Notes: generated by a model not told the origin, from the sequence alone. Shown: positions 34,754-43,257, counted from the first letter of the stretch. The stretch: DNA of 64,000 nt from Pseudomonas putida (GCF_028682635.1 NZ_JANHLK010000025.1:1-64000); one strand, 5' to 3'. Numbers and translations are program-made.

Positions 34754-35934
34754 CAAAGATTCCTGCTCAACACCAACAGGGCGATATCATCCGGCATCTC
34801 CCCAAGCGTGGCCAATCCAAAAACCTGCCGCAGGCCATCCAGGCTGCCGCCCGCCGCCTTGACCCGTTCGGGCAAGGCAGCCTCTTTTTCTTTGAGTGTG
34901 GGTTCCGGCAAAAGGTCCAGAATGCCATCAGACATCAGCGTCAGGCTGAACGTCGGCGGCAATTCCAGCACGTGATCCTCGTAGGTGGCTTCATTGAAGA
35001 GGCCTACCGGCAGACCACGCCCTTCCAGGTAACGAACACTGTCGGGTGTGTACAACACAGGCAACGGCAAATGACCACCGATGCTATAGGTCAACAAACC
35101 TGTCTCCTCGTCGATGACTCCACCGACCATTGTGACGTGTTTGCCCAGCTTACAACTGATCAGGCCCCGGTTGATATGCCCAAGCACTTCAGACGGCTTG
35201 AATTCCGGCAAGGTGCCGTTGCGCTTGGACTCGAACAACAGGCGCGTGGTCATGAATTTCAACAGCACGGTGACGAAGGCTGAAGAGGCGCCATGCCCGG
35301 AAACGTCCGCCAGGTAGAACGCTACCCGGCGCTCGTCGACCCGGAAATAGTCGACAAAATCACCCGACAGGTACAGCGACGGAATGATCTGGTGGGCAAA
35401 CTTGAAATCGTCGATGGTCCAGGGGCTGACCGGCAGCATGTTCATCTGCACCTGGCGACCGGCGTTCTGGTCTTCCTGGAGCAGGTTCAGGCTGGCGGCG
35501 AGCTCGCGGTTGGCCTTTTCCAGCTTCTCGCGGTAGCGCTGGTTTTCCACCAGCAGGCGTGCGCGATCCAGGGCCCGACGCACCGAGTGCTCGAGCACGG
35601 CCAGATCTTCGAGAGGCTTGATCAGGTAATCCGCTGCGCCCAGGCGCAGGGCCTCGACCGCGTCGTTCATGACGCCGGCACCCGACACCACGATCACCGG
35701 TGTTTGCGGTGACAGCTCGGTGACTTGACGGATGAGTTCGAGACCGCCCATCTGTGGCATGCGCAGATCGCAGATGACCAGGTCGGGCTTGTCTTGCTCG
35801 AATACCTGAAGACCCTGCTGGCCATTGCTGGCCTGCAAGACGCTGAAACCACTGTCTTCCAAATAGGCCGCGAGGCTCGCGCGCACTACTTCGTCATCAT
35901 CGATTATCAGCAGCGTGGCACTGGTTTTTGGCAT
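34753..35934 (-). CDS. rssB: Response regulator with PP2C-type phosphatase output (RssB)
   Basis: 393 aa. The N-terminal receiver domain (1-122) has phospho-acceptor D56 (VICDLRMPQMGG) and K107 (DYLIKPLEDL). A coiled-coil linker (about 135-165) leads to an SpoIIE/PP2C phosphatase domain with the metal aspartates intact (SGDFVDYF, DVSGHG, LMSDGILD, MPDDIALLVL). In E. coli RssB, the adaptor that delivers RpoS to ClpXP, this domain is degenerate. Here it looks catalytically complete, and the STAS protein downstream is its likely substrate. It may influence RpoS levels or a partner-switching pathway. Confidence 0.9.
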   Translation of the reverse strand: MPKTSATLLIIDDDEVVRASLAAYLEDSGFSVLQASNGQQGLQVFEQDKPDLVICDLRMPQMGGLELIRQVTELSPQTPVIVVSGAGVMNDAVEALRLGAADYLIKPLEDLAVLEHSVRRALDRARLLVENQRYREKLEKANRELAASLNLLQEDQNAGRQVQMNMLPVSPWTIDDFKFAHQIIPSLYLSGDFVDYFRVDERRVAFYLADVSGHGASSAFVTVLLKFMTTRLLFESKRNGTLPEFKPSEVLGHINRGLISCKLGKHVTMVGGVIDEETGLLTYSIGGHLPLPVLYTPDSVRYLEGRGLPVGLFNEATYEDHVLELPPTFSLTLMSDGILDLLPEPTLKEKEAALPERVKAAGGSLDGLRQVFGLATLGEMPDDIALLVLSRNL

Positions 35935-36264
35935 GTGGGCAAACGGCGCCAGAATTAGGTTGGCGTAGCGGCTCGGATTTTCGCCCGGCTCAGACTACTG
36001 GATTCGCTTTCTAGCCTCTCTGCTGCACTGTTTTCGAGCGTTTACCCGACTCACAGGTCCACCAGAGGTGCCCTTCTAAGGCGCAGACGGTACTCCCATC
36101 CGCGAGGCGTTTCAAGCTCACGCCGATGGTCTCTTGGCGACGAGACTTTTCAAATCACCGGGAGTTATAAGAACCTGCAAAACCGAAACCCAATGAAAGG
36201 TCGCTCAGGGCAATAAAAACGAACAAGGCGGCTCGTTGGCCGCCTTGTTTCTTACCGGTCGAGA
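35935..36264. other. Long rssB leader region and mlaA 3' end, 330 bases
   Basis: No ORF above a few codons is convincing on either strand. The part nearest mlaA holds its terminator (36222-36250). The rest, read on the minus strand, is an untranslated stretch of up to about 290 bases before the rssB ATG. The piece at about 36000-36180 is purine/pyrimidine mixed, not REP-like, and could hold a promoter, a leader RNA or a small RNA. I recognise no known sRNA in it. Confidence 0.35.
36222..36250 (-). terminator. Rho-independent terminator of mlaA
   Basis: On the minus strand AACAAGGCGGC-CAACGA-GCCGCCTTGTT is followed by CGTTTTTATT: an eleven-base GC-rich stem and a T run starting 15 bases after the mlaA stop. 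Confidence 0.9.
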
Positions 36265-36954
36265 TCAGAAATCGTCTTCGACCTGGCCGTCTTTCACCTT
36301 GAATTCACGGTTTTGCAGATAAGCGTTGCGGATGAAGGTGTACTTGTCGCCGGTGATCAGCTTCTCGGAGGACAGCAGGCTCGCACGGGTATCGACGATG
36401 TTCAGGCCGAAGATCGAGTTACGCACCGGTACATCGTGGATGTAGCGGTACGGGCCGGTGTAGCCGTCGACGTACTTCGAGGGCGCATCACGCAGCGTAC
36501 TTGGGCCGAGCAGGGGCAACATCACGTAGGGACCACTGCCAACGCCCCAGTAACCCAGGGTCTGGCCGAAGTCTTCGTCATTGCGGTGCAGGCCCATGTG
36601 GGTACCCACGTCGAAGAAGCCCAGCAGGCCGAAGGTGGTGTTGAAGAGCAGGCGCGCCGTGTCGATACCCGCCGCGTGAGGTTTGACCTGGAGGATATTG
36701 TTGGCGAGGTTGGTCACATCGCCGACGTTGCGGAACATGTTGTGGATGCCATCTTCGAGAAACTCTGGCGTCACGAACTGATAGCCCTGGGCCAAAGGTT
36801 TCAAGGCATAGGTATCGACGAAGTCGTTGAACTCGAAGATCGGACGGTTGACGCCTTCCCAAGGATCATCTTCCGAGGCTGCCTGGGCAGCAAACGGAAC
36901 CAGCAGCGCACTGGCGCACACACAAAGCCGAGCGAGAGGATTGCTCCAGCGCAT
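36265..36954 (-). CDS. mlaA: MlaA/VacJ family outer-membrane lipid asymmetry protein
   Basis: 229 aa. MlaA sits in the outer membrane, bound to porins, and passes misplaced phospholipids to the MlaC shuttle. The family body is complete: DPWEGVNRPIFEFNDFVDTY, FRNVGDVTNLANNILQ, RLLFNTTFGLLGFFDVGTHM, GYWGVGSGPYVMLPLLGPST. The signal peptide ends AQA with no lipobox cysteine at the cleavage site, whereas enterobacterial MlaA is a lipoprotein. The start MRWSNPLAR follows AAGGAG by eight bases. Other mla genes are not here, as is usual. Confidence 0.92.
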   Translation of the reverse strand: MRWSNPLARLCVCASALLVPFAAQAASEDDPWEGVNRPIFEFNDFVDTYALKPLAQGYQFVTPEFLEDGIHNMFRNVGDVTNLANNILQVKPHAAGIDTARLLFNTTFGLLGFFDVGTHMGLHRNDEDFGQTLGYWGVGSGPYVMLPLLGPSTLRDAPSKYVDGYTGPYRYIHDVPVRNSIFGLNIVDTRASLLSSEKLITGDKYTFIRNAYLQNREFKVKDGQVEDDF

Positions 36955-37140
36955 AGAAAAACTCCTTGGACTGTAACGTCGCGGGGCGCTTGGCCCGGCG
37001 CAAAGATCGATAGTATAAGACGTAACTGCCACTTTAGGCAGTATTGGACCCGCCCCCCTCACAGGGCGAGCAATTCACAACAGTGTCACTCAACTGTCAC
37101 CGTCGCCCTTTAGCCTCGAGGCTATTTCAGGGACGTAGAC

Positions 37141-37770
37141 ATGCCACACGCCGAAATCACCCCGCAAACCGCGCCGAACCTGACTGCCGTGCTGTTCGGC
37201 CTGAGTGGTTGCCTGGTGGATTTCGGCGCCTGCATGCGCCTTCAGGCCAGCCATGGTGCCGATCACGCCGAGGTCACCCCCGGCGCCCTGGACAGCCTGC
37301 ACAGCTTGCAGCGCCAGCAGATCCCCTGCGCCTGGCTCGATGAACTACCTCCCTCGACCAGCCATGCTTTGGCTATCGGCCTGCCGCAATGGATCAAGCC
37401 TTCGCAGCCTCTGCAACAGCTTGCAACAATCAAACCCTGGCCGGCACCGGATGCGTGCTGGCAAGCCTTGATGGCCCTGGACATCGAACGCCTGGAAGGC
37501 TGCGTGCTGGTCAGTGGCGAACCGCGACTGCTGCAATCGGGTCTCAATGCCGGGTTGTGGACCATCGGCCTGGCCTCCTGCGGCTCGCTCTGCGGGCTGT
37601 CGCCGGCGCAATGGCAGGCATTGTCCGCACAGGAACGCGACATCAAGCGCAGCAAGGCCACGGTGCAGCTGTTCGGCCTGGGCGTGCATTCGGTGATCGA
37701 TCACCTCGGTGAACTCGACACTTGCCTGGCAGACATCAGTTTGCGTCGGCTCAAGGGCGAAAAGCCCTGA
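37141..37770 (+). CDS. HAD-superfamily (phosphonatase-like) protein lacking the nucleophilic aspartate
   Basis: 209 aa. The pattern LTAVLFGLSGCLVDFGACM aligns with the first motif of phosphonoacetaldehyde hydrolases (FDWAGTTVDFG), but the nucleophile Asp and the general-acid position are replaced (FGLSG). Later parts keep the HAD layout (TIKPWPAPDACWQALMAL resembles the K-P-APD...AL motif; GCVLVSGEPRLLQSGLNAGL the D/E motif 4 region with the acidic pair reduced). It is probably a pseudo-enzyme with a binding or regulatory role. DUF4404 follows about 110 bases downstream. As I recall, the P. aeruginosa equivalent is PA2803. Confidence 0.72.
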   Translation: MPHAEITPQTAPNLTAVLFGLSGCLVDFGACMRLQASHGADHAEVTPGALDSLHSLQRQQIPCAWLDELPPSTSHALAIGLPQWIKPSQPLQQLATIKPWPAPDACWQALMALDIERLEGCVLVSGEPRLLQSGLNAGLWTIGLASCGSLCGLSPAQWQALSAQERDIKRSKATVQLFGLGVHSVIDHLGELDTCLADISLRRLKGEKP

Positions 37771-37879
37771 TACAGATCATGCAGGTTAGGCGCGAGTGGA
37801 TTAATCTAAAGATAAGCCATAGACCTTTGGCGCGCCGTCGCGGTCTATGCCAGTGCCTATCGATAAAAGGAAGAACGCC

Positions 37880-38143
37880 ATGTCTGCCCGCGAACTGCAA
37901 GAACAGCTCAATGCCCTGCGCGAGCAATTGGACCAGAATCCTCCGCTGACCGAAGTCGAGCGCGAAGACCTGCACAAGCTGATGCAACAGATTGAATTTG
38001 AGCTGGAGCTCGAAACCAAGACCCAGGACGTCAACCTCGCCGATAACGTCAACATGGCCGTCGAACGCTTCGAACTCGAACACCCGACCCTCTCCGACGC
38101 CCTGCGCCGGATTGGCACAGCCCTGCACAGCATGGGCATCTGA
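37880..38143 (+). CDS. DUF4404 family small protein
   Basis: 87 aa, highly charged and almost wholly helical: MSARELQEQLNALREQLDQ, LTEVEREDLHKLMQQIE, ADNVNMAVERFELEHP, ending SDALRRIGTALHSMGI. A heptad-like pattern suggests a short coiled coil. It is a conserved Pseudomonas family of unknown function. The start ATG 37880 is preceded by AAAGGAAG. Confidence 0.8.
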   Translation: MSARELQEQLNALREQLDQNPPLTEVEREDLHKLMQQIEFELELETKTQDVNLADNVNMAVERFELEHPTLSDALRRIGTALHSMGI

Positions 38144-38156
38144 TCCTGCAGATACA

Positions 38157-38256
38157 TGTGGGAGCGAGCTTGCTCGCGAAAAACCAGAGATCACCGCGGG
38201 GAGTCAGGCTTCCCGCGTTATCGTTGACCTCCATCGCGAGCAAGCTTGCTCCTACA
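38157..38256. repeat. REP pair, GAGCTTGCTCGCGA family
   Basis: TGTGGGAGCGAGCTTGCTCG and its reverse complement (CGAGCAAGCTTGCTCCTACA, two mismatches) enclose about 60 bases. They lie between the convergent DUF4404 and queF genes. Confidence 0.85.
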
Positions 38257-38262
38257 AATCAT

Positions 38263-39093
38263 TTACTGGCGGACCAGGCGATGGTTCGGCAGTTGCACCT
38301 CTTCAGTACTGCGATACGGATTGATATCCAACCCACCCCGCCGCACATACCGCGCAAACACCGTCAATTTCTCAGGCTTCAGTAACCGCTGCAGATCAAG
38401 GAAAATCCGCTCCACGCACTGCTCATGGAAGTCCGAGTGCTGGCGGAAGCTGACGATGTACGCAAGCAGGCTCGCGTGATGCAGCGCCGCGCCACGGTAC
38501 TCCACCGCCACGCTGCCCCAGTCCGGCTGGCTGGTCACCGGGCAATTGGACTTGAGCAAATGGCTGTGCACGCTCTCTTCGACAACGCGCGAATGATCAC
38601 AACGCAGCAGGTCCGGGCGCGGGTGCTCGTAGGTGCTGACGCTGATATCCAGATCGTCGATGCACTCCCCTGGCAATGCCACCACACCTTCGGCCTCGAC
38701 TTCTTTCAGGCTGCGGATGCGCACGCCCACGGTCTTGCCGGCGGCGGCCGACAGGTCCTTGGCCAGGGTCGATTCGAGGCTGGCGGTGTCGGCAAACGGC
38801 GTCTGGTTCAAGGAGTTGAGGTAGAGCTTGAACGACTTGGATTCGATGATGTTCGGCGAATCCGCTGGAATGCTGAATTCGCCGATCGCCACCACCGGTT
38901 TGCCCGATGGCAACAACCACGACAGTTCGAAGCAGTTCCAGAAATCCAGGCCTTTGTACGGCAGTGTTTCAGCCGTCAGGCCCAGCTCCGCCCATTTCGC
39001 GGTGCGCGGGATCGGAAACAACAGGGACGGCGTGTAAGTGGCAATGTATTCGCTGGATTTGCCCAGCGGCGAGTGTTCGGCTGCGGGATGCAT
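38263..39093 (-). CDS. queF: NADPH-dependent 7-cyano-7-deazaguanine reductase
   Basis: 276 aa, the long two-domain (unimodular YqcD-like, E. coli type) QueF. It reduces preQ0 to preQ1 in queuosine synthesis for tRNA. The catalytic cysteine is C184 with D191 (NCPVTSQPDWGS). The QueF signature ESKSFKLYLNS lies at about 84-94, and the second glutamate region is HASLLAYIVSFRQHSDFHEQ. Monocistronic; other que genes are elsewhere. Confidence 0.96.
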   Translation of the reverse strand: MHPAAEHSPLGKSSEYIATYTPSLLFPIPRTAKWAELGLTAETLPYKGLDFWNCFELSWLLPSGKPVVAIGEFSIPADSPNIIESKSFKLYLNSLNQTPFADTASLESTLAKDLSAAAGKTVGVRIRSLKEVEAEGVVALPGECIDDLDISVSTYEHPRPDLLRCDHSRVVEESVHSHLLKSNCPVTSQPDWGSVAVEYRGAALHHASLLAYIVSFRQHSDFHEQCVERIFLDLQRLLKPEKLTVFARYVRRGGLDINPYRSTEEVQLPNHRLVRQ

Positions 39094-39154
39094 GGCGGAA
39101 ACCTGACGGAAGAATCAGAGGATTCTACCAGCCTTTGCCGCAGCCTTTGAGTGC

Positions 39155-39676
39155 TTACTGACTGACAGTCAATTTGCCTACCATGCCGGCCTGGTAATGA
39201 CCGGGGATGTTGCAGGCAAATTCGAGGCTGGTGGCCTTGGTGAACGTCCAGGTCAGCTCGGCGGTCTTGCCAGGCTCCACCAGCACGCTGTTGGGGTCGT
39301 CGTGCTGCATGCCATGGCCCATTCCGGCCATGGCGCTGTGGTCCATTGCCTTCACGCCGGTAGGCGTGAGCATGCCGTGTTGCTGCATCTGCAGCATTTC
39401 CTGCTGATGCCTGGCATGCATCGCGGCATCGCCGAGGTTGAATTCGTGCAGCAACTGGCCTTTATTCACCAGCACGAAGCGCACCGTTTCCCCGGCCTTG
39501 ATCTCGATCGCCTTGGGGGTGAACGTCATGTCACCCATGACCACCTCGACGCTGCGGCTCGCCTTGGCGGTCGGTGCCGACTGACCAAAATCCCAGGTTT
39601 GCGCCGGCGATGCCCACACCGGCGAACTCAGCGCCAACAGACAGCTGGCCAACAACACGGATTTGCGCAAAAACAT
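39155..39676 (-). CDS. Periplasmic cupredoxin (plastocyanin/CopI-like)
   Basis: 173 aa with a signal peptide (about 1-22, ending PVWA). The cupredoxin fold carries the type-1 copper ligands: H in LLHEFNLGDAAMH (first ligand), and the C-x4-H-x4-M cluster in FACNIPGHYQAGMVG (Cys, His, Met). A Met/His-rich insert (MHARHQQEMLQMQQHGML; MDHSAMAGMGHGMQHDD) between strands probably binds extra copper(I). It stands divergently from copRS with a CopR-type box between them, so copper induction is likely. As I recall, PA2807 is its counterpart. Confidence 0.88.
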   Translation of the reverse strand: MFLRKSVLLASCLLALSSPVWASPAQTWDFGQSAPTAKASRSVEVVMGDMTFTPKAIEIKAGETVRFVLVNKGQLLHEFNLGDAAMHARHQQEMLQMQQHGMLTPTGVKAMDHSAMAGMGHGMQHDDPNSVLVEPGKTAELTWTFTKATSLEFACNIPGHYQAGMVGKLTVSQ

Positions 39677-39755
39677 CGAAGTACTCCAACAAGATCAAGG
39701 TTCAGCCTGTGGAAAACTCTAAACTGCCATCGCTGCCCGTTACCTGACAGCCAGA

Positions 39756-39769
39756 TTACAACTTTGTCA
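39756..39769. promoter_or_regulatory. CopR/CusR-type operator between the cupredoxin gene and copR
   Basis: TTACAA-CT-TTGTCA matches the known heavy-metal response-regulator dyad TGACAA-NN-TTGTCA with one mismatch in the left half. It lies 80 bases before the cupredoxin start and 64 before the copR start, where a CopR-activated divergent promoter would need it. Confidence 0.65.
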
Positions 39770-39832
39770 GCTTGGCCTGCAGCGTCGTCGCCCAAGGTAT
39801 AACGCTGTCGTGCCATTTAGCCCGAGTCGCCC

Positions 39833-40513
39833 ATGAAACTGCTGATCGTCGAAGACCAACCGAAAACCGGCCATTACCTGCGCCAGGGCCTCAACGAGGC
39901 CGGGTTCACCACGGAACTGGTGGCCGACGGCAGCACCGGTCAGCAACTGGCGCTGAGCGGTGACTATGCCCTGCTGATTCTCGATGTGATGCTGCCCGGT
40001 CGCGATGGCTGGCAGATCCTGCAAGCGGTGCGCAGCGCCGGCCTCGACACGCCGGTGCTGTTCCTCACCGCCCGGGACGCCGTGGAAGACCGGGTACACG
40101 GCCTGGAGCTGGGCGCCGACGATTACCTGGTCAAGCCGTTCGCCTTCTCCGAGTTGCTCGCGCGGGTCCGCAGCCTGTTGCGCCGTGGCAGCACCCCACC
40201 CCAGGAAACCTGCCTGCAACTGGCCGACCTGCGCCTGGACCTGATCCGTCGCCGCGTCGAGCGCAGCGGCCAGCGCATCGACCTGACCGCCAAGGAGTTC
40301 GCCCTGCTGGAAATGCTCCTGCGCCGCCAGGGCGAAGTCCTGCCCAAATCGCTGATCGCCTCCCAGGTCTGGGACATGAATTTCGACAGCGACACCAACG
40401 TCATCGAAGTCGCGATCCGCCGCTTGCGCCTGAAGATCGACGACGAGTTCCCGAACAAACTGATCCACACCGTGCGCGGCATGGGCTACGTGCTTGAAGA
40501 GCGCCAGCCCTGA
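39833..40513 (+). CDS. copR: Copper-responsive response regulator
   Basis: 226 aa OmpR/PhoB-family regulator. The receiver domain has the acidic pocket (VEDQ), phospho-acceptor D51 (LLILDVMLPGRDG) and K in YLVKPF. The C-terminal winged helix ends IRRLRLKIDDEFPNKLIHTV, with GMGYVLE. It belongs to the heavy-metal (CopR/CusR/CzcR) subfamily. The copS gene begins at its very end (stop and start overlap at 40511-40515). It probably acts on the adjacent cupredoxin promoter. Confidence 0.93.
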   Translation: MKLLIVEDQPKTGHYLRQGLNEAGFTTELVADGSTGQQLALSGDYALLILDVMLPGRDGWQILQAVRSAGLDTPVLFLTARDAVEDRVHGLELGADDYLVKPFAFSELLARVRSLLRRGSTPPQETCLQLADLRLDLIRRRVERSGQRIDLTAKEFALLEMLLRRQGEVLPKSLIASQVWDMNFDSDTNVIEVAIRRLRLKIDDEFPNKLIHTVRGMGYVLEERQP

Positions 40514-41862
40514 TGCGCCGGCTGTCCTTGAGCGCGCGCCTGGCACTATTGTTCGCCGCGTGCACCGCCGTGGTCTCGCTGTTCGCCGGGTTTCTGTTCA
40601 GCCGCGCCAGTGAGGCGCACTTCATCGAGCTCGACCAACAGTTGCTGGACGCCAAGCTTGTTGGATTACGAAGGGCATTGCCGGATATCCAATCAAGCGA
40701 AGGTCAAGCCCGGCTGGCCGACGAATTGAGTCGCCAGGCCGACCTGTCACTGCGCATCAGTGGCAGCGATGGCCGCCGCTGGCATGACAGCTCCCCGCGC
40801 CTGCCGCCGACCTTGCCGCGCCAGCCCGGCTTGTCCACGGTGAGCCACGACGGCACCGACTATCGCGTGCTGAACGCGCCGCTGTACCTCGACCAGGTCG
40901 ATTCGCCGCAACTGACCCTGCTGCTGGACATCACCCATCACCAGCATTTTCTGCAACGCATGCAACACCTGATCTGGCTGACTGTCGGCCTGTCCGCCCT
41001 GGCCACTGCCCTGCTGGGTGCCTGGGCCGCGCGCAGCGGGTTGCGACCGTTGCGCCGCATGAGCGCGGTCGCCCGTGGGGTCTCGGCGCACTCGCTGAAC
41101 GCACGCCTGCCGGAAGACAACATGCCGCCGGAGCTGGCGCAATTGGCCCTCCACTTCAACGCCATGCTAGGGCGACTTGACGACGCCTTCCAACGGCTCT
41201 CGGCCTTCTCCGCCGACATTGCCCATGAGCTGCGCACACCGCTGTCGAACCTGCTGACCCACACCCAGGTCACCCTCACCCGTGAGCGCCCCCTCGAGGA
41301 TTATCGCGAAGCGCTGCACAGCAACCTCGAGGAACTGCAGTGGATGGCGCAACTGGTCAACGACATGCTGTACCTGGCCAAGGCCGACCACGGTTTGTTG
41401 ATGCCCAAGCGCGAACCGCTGGAACTGGCTGAGGAAGTGGATGTGTTGCTGGAGTTTTTTGCGCCCCTGGCCGAGGACACTCAACTCACCTTGAGCCGCG
41501 ACGGAAATGCATGCATCGAGGGTGACCGCAGTATGTTGCGCCGGGCGCTGTCCAACTTGCTGGACAATGCATTGCGGTTTACCCCGGTTGGGGGCGAGGT
41601 TCGGGTGCGGATTGTCGATCAGGCCAATGGATTGAAGCTGACAGTGGAAAATAGCGGTGAGGGGATTTCAGCGGATTTGCTGCCGCGCCTGTTTGATCGT
41701 TTCTACCGGGCTGATCCGGCGCGACATGAAGGCAGCAGTGAGCATGCGGGGTTGGGGTTGGCGATTACCCAGTCGATCATCCGTGCCCATGGTGGGCAGA
41801 TTCGTTGTGAATCGGCTGATGGGTGGACCAGGTTTGTGATTGAGTTGCCCAAGGGAGATTGA
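40513..41862 (+). CDS. copS: Heavy-metal sensor histidine kinase
   Basis: 449 aa. TM1 (about 8-28) is followed by a periplasmic sensor domain (to about 150) and TM2, HAMP (about 175-230), HisKA with the phospho-histidine in FSADIAHELRTPLSNLLTHT, and HATPase_c (N box LSNLLDNALRF, G boxes VENSGEGISADLL, GSSEHAGLGLAI). The CzcS/CusS architecture fits a periplasmic Cu sensor. Its first codon overlaps the copR stop, so the two are translationally coupled. The distal third uses less GC-biased codons than the rest. Confidence 0.92.
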   Translation: MRRLSLSARLALLFAACTAVVSLFAGFLFSRASEAHFIELDQQLLDAKLVGLRRALPDIQSSEGQARLADELSRQADLSLRISGSDGRRWHDSSPRLPPTLPRQPGLSTVSHDGTDYRVLNAPLYLDQVDSPQLTLLLDITHHQHFLQRMQHLIWLTVGLSALATALLGAWAARSGLRPLRRMSAVARGVSAHSLNARLPEDNMPPELAQLALHFNAMLGRLDDAFQRLSAFSADIAHELRTPLSNLLTHTQVTLTRERPLEDYREALHSNLEELQWMAQLVNDMLYLAKADHGLLMPKREPLELAEEVDVLLEFFAPLAEDTQLTLSRDGNACIEGDRSMLRRALSNLLDNALRFTPVGGEVRVRIVDQANGLKLTVENSGEGISADLLPRLFDRFYRADPARHEGSSEHAGLGLAITQSIIRAHGGQIRCESADGWTRFVIELPKGD

Positions 41863-41881
41863 GGCTAGCCGGGCCGGCCTC

Positions 41882-41971
41882 ATCGCCGGCAGGCCAGCTC
41901 CCACAGTATTTTGTGACGTTCACATAATTTGTGTACGACGCGATCCCTGTGGGAGCTGGCCTGCCGGCGAT
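41882..41971. repeat. REP pair, ATCGCCGGCAGGCCAGC family
   Basis: ATCGCCGGCAGGCCAGCTCC and its reverse complement GGAGCTGGCCTGCCGGCGAT flank about 40 AT-rich bases. It lies between copS and lolE, which converge. Confidence 0.85.
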
Positions 41972-41985
41972 AGCGGTATCAGCGC

Positions 41986-43230
41986 TTACGAATAACGCAA
42001 CGCGTGAGCCGGCTCGATCTTCGCCGCACGCCACGCCGGATAAACCGTGGCCAAAAAGCTCATGACAAACCCCGCCGTGCAGATCAGCGCAACGTCCGCA
42101 CCCTGCAATTCCGACGGCAAATTGCTGACGAAATACACATCGGAACTGAAGATGTGCTGCCCGCTGACCCGCTCTACCCAGCCGACCATGGCACTGACAT
42201 TCAACGCCGCAATCACGCCCAGCATGCCGCCGATCAGGGTGCCTACAATCCCGATCACGGTGCCCTGGACGATGAAGATCGCCATGATCTGCCGTGGCGT
42301 GGCGCCGATGGTGCGCAGGATCGCGATGTCCGCGCCCTTGTCGTTCACCACCATGATCAAGGTGGCGATGATATTGAATGCCGCCACCGCGACAATCATC
42401 AGCAACAACAGGCCAATCATGGTTTTTTCCATCTTCATGGCGCTGAACAGGCTGCCCTGGGTGTGGGTCCAGTCGTCAGCCTTGTAGGCGGCGCCCAGCC
42501 CCGTGGCGATGTCGCTCGACACTTGCGGCGCGGCGTACAGGTCCTTCACCGCCAGGCGCACGCTCTGCACCTGGTTCGGCGCCCAATGCTGCATCTGCGC
42601 GGCATCGGCCATGTGGATCAGTGCCATCGAACCGTCCAGTTCGGCACCGACCTTGAACACCCCGACCACGTTCAGCCGTTGCATGCGCGGGGTGATGCCG
42701 CCCGGCGCATTGCTGACTTCCGGCACGATCAGGGTGATCTTGTCGCCGACATTCAGGCGAAAACGCCGCGCCGTGATCTCGCCGATCACCACGCCAAACT
42801 CGCCCGGCTTCAACGCATCCAACCGCCCCTGGACGATATGCTGGGCGACGATCGACACCTTGCCTTCCAGCGCCGGATCGATGCCGCTGACCTGGATCGG
42901 CTGCATCGTGCCCTTGTAGGACAGCATGCCTTCCATCTCGGTGAACGGCACGGCGGCCGTGACTTGCGGGTTTTTCATCGCGGCCGCCGCAACGGGCTGC
43001 CAGTCATCGATGGGATTGACCCCGACGATGGTCGCGTGCGGGACCATGCCAAGGATGCGTGAGCTCATTTCGCGCTGGAAGCCGTTCATCACCGACAGCA
43101 CCACGATCATGGCCAGCACGCCCAGGGCGAGGCCGATCATCGAGGTCATCGAGATGAAGGAAACGAAGCGATTGCGGCGCTTGGCGCGGGTATAGCGCGT
43201 GCCGATAAAGATCGATAACGGTCTGAACAT
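41986..43230 (-). CDS. lolE: Lipoprotein-releasing ABC transporter membrane subunit (LolE)
   Basis: 414 aa, four membrane helices with a large periplasmic domain after TM1 (MacB/FtsX fold). It opens MFRPLSIFIGTRYTRAKR, nearly the same as LolC. C-terminal TMs include FNIIATLIMVVNDKGADIAI, with RTIGATPRQI coupling to the LolD ATPase, and the end is WRAAKIEPAHALRYS. With LolC and LolD it lifts outer-membrane-bound lipoproteins from the inner membrane to LolA. A hairpin and T-run separate it from lolD, which may lower its expression relative to lolCD. Confidence 0.92.
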   Translation of the reverse strand: MFRPLSIFIGTRYTRAKRRNRFVSFISMTSMIGLALGVLAMIVVLSVMNGFQREMSSRILGMVPHATIVGVNPIDDWQPVAAAAMKNPQVTAAVPFTEMEGMLSYKGTMQPIQVSGIDPALEGKVSIVAQHIVQGRLDALKPGEFGVVIGEITARRFRLNVGDKITLIVPEVSNAPGGITPRMQRLNVVGVFKVGAELDGSMALIHMADAAQMQHWAPNQVQSVRLAVKDLYAAPQVSSDIATGLGAAYKADDWTHTQGSLFSAMKMEKTMIGLLLLMIVAVAAFNIIATLIMVVNDKGADIAILRTIGATPRQIMAIFIVQGTVIGIVGTLIGGMLGVIAALNVSAMVGWVERVSGQHIFSSDVYFVSNLPSELQGADVALICTAGFVMSFLATVYPAWRAAKIEPAHALRYS

Positions 43231-43257
43231 TCGCTGGGGCACCGTATAAAAATAGAA

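Noticed and set aside
41905..41935. TGTGACGTTCACA as a Vfr/CRP site after copS
   Set aside because: The half-sites are only two bases apart instead of six, and it lies between two convergent gene ends.
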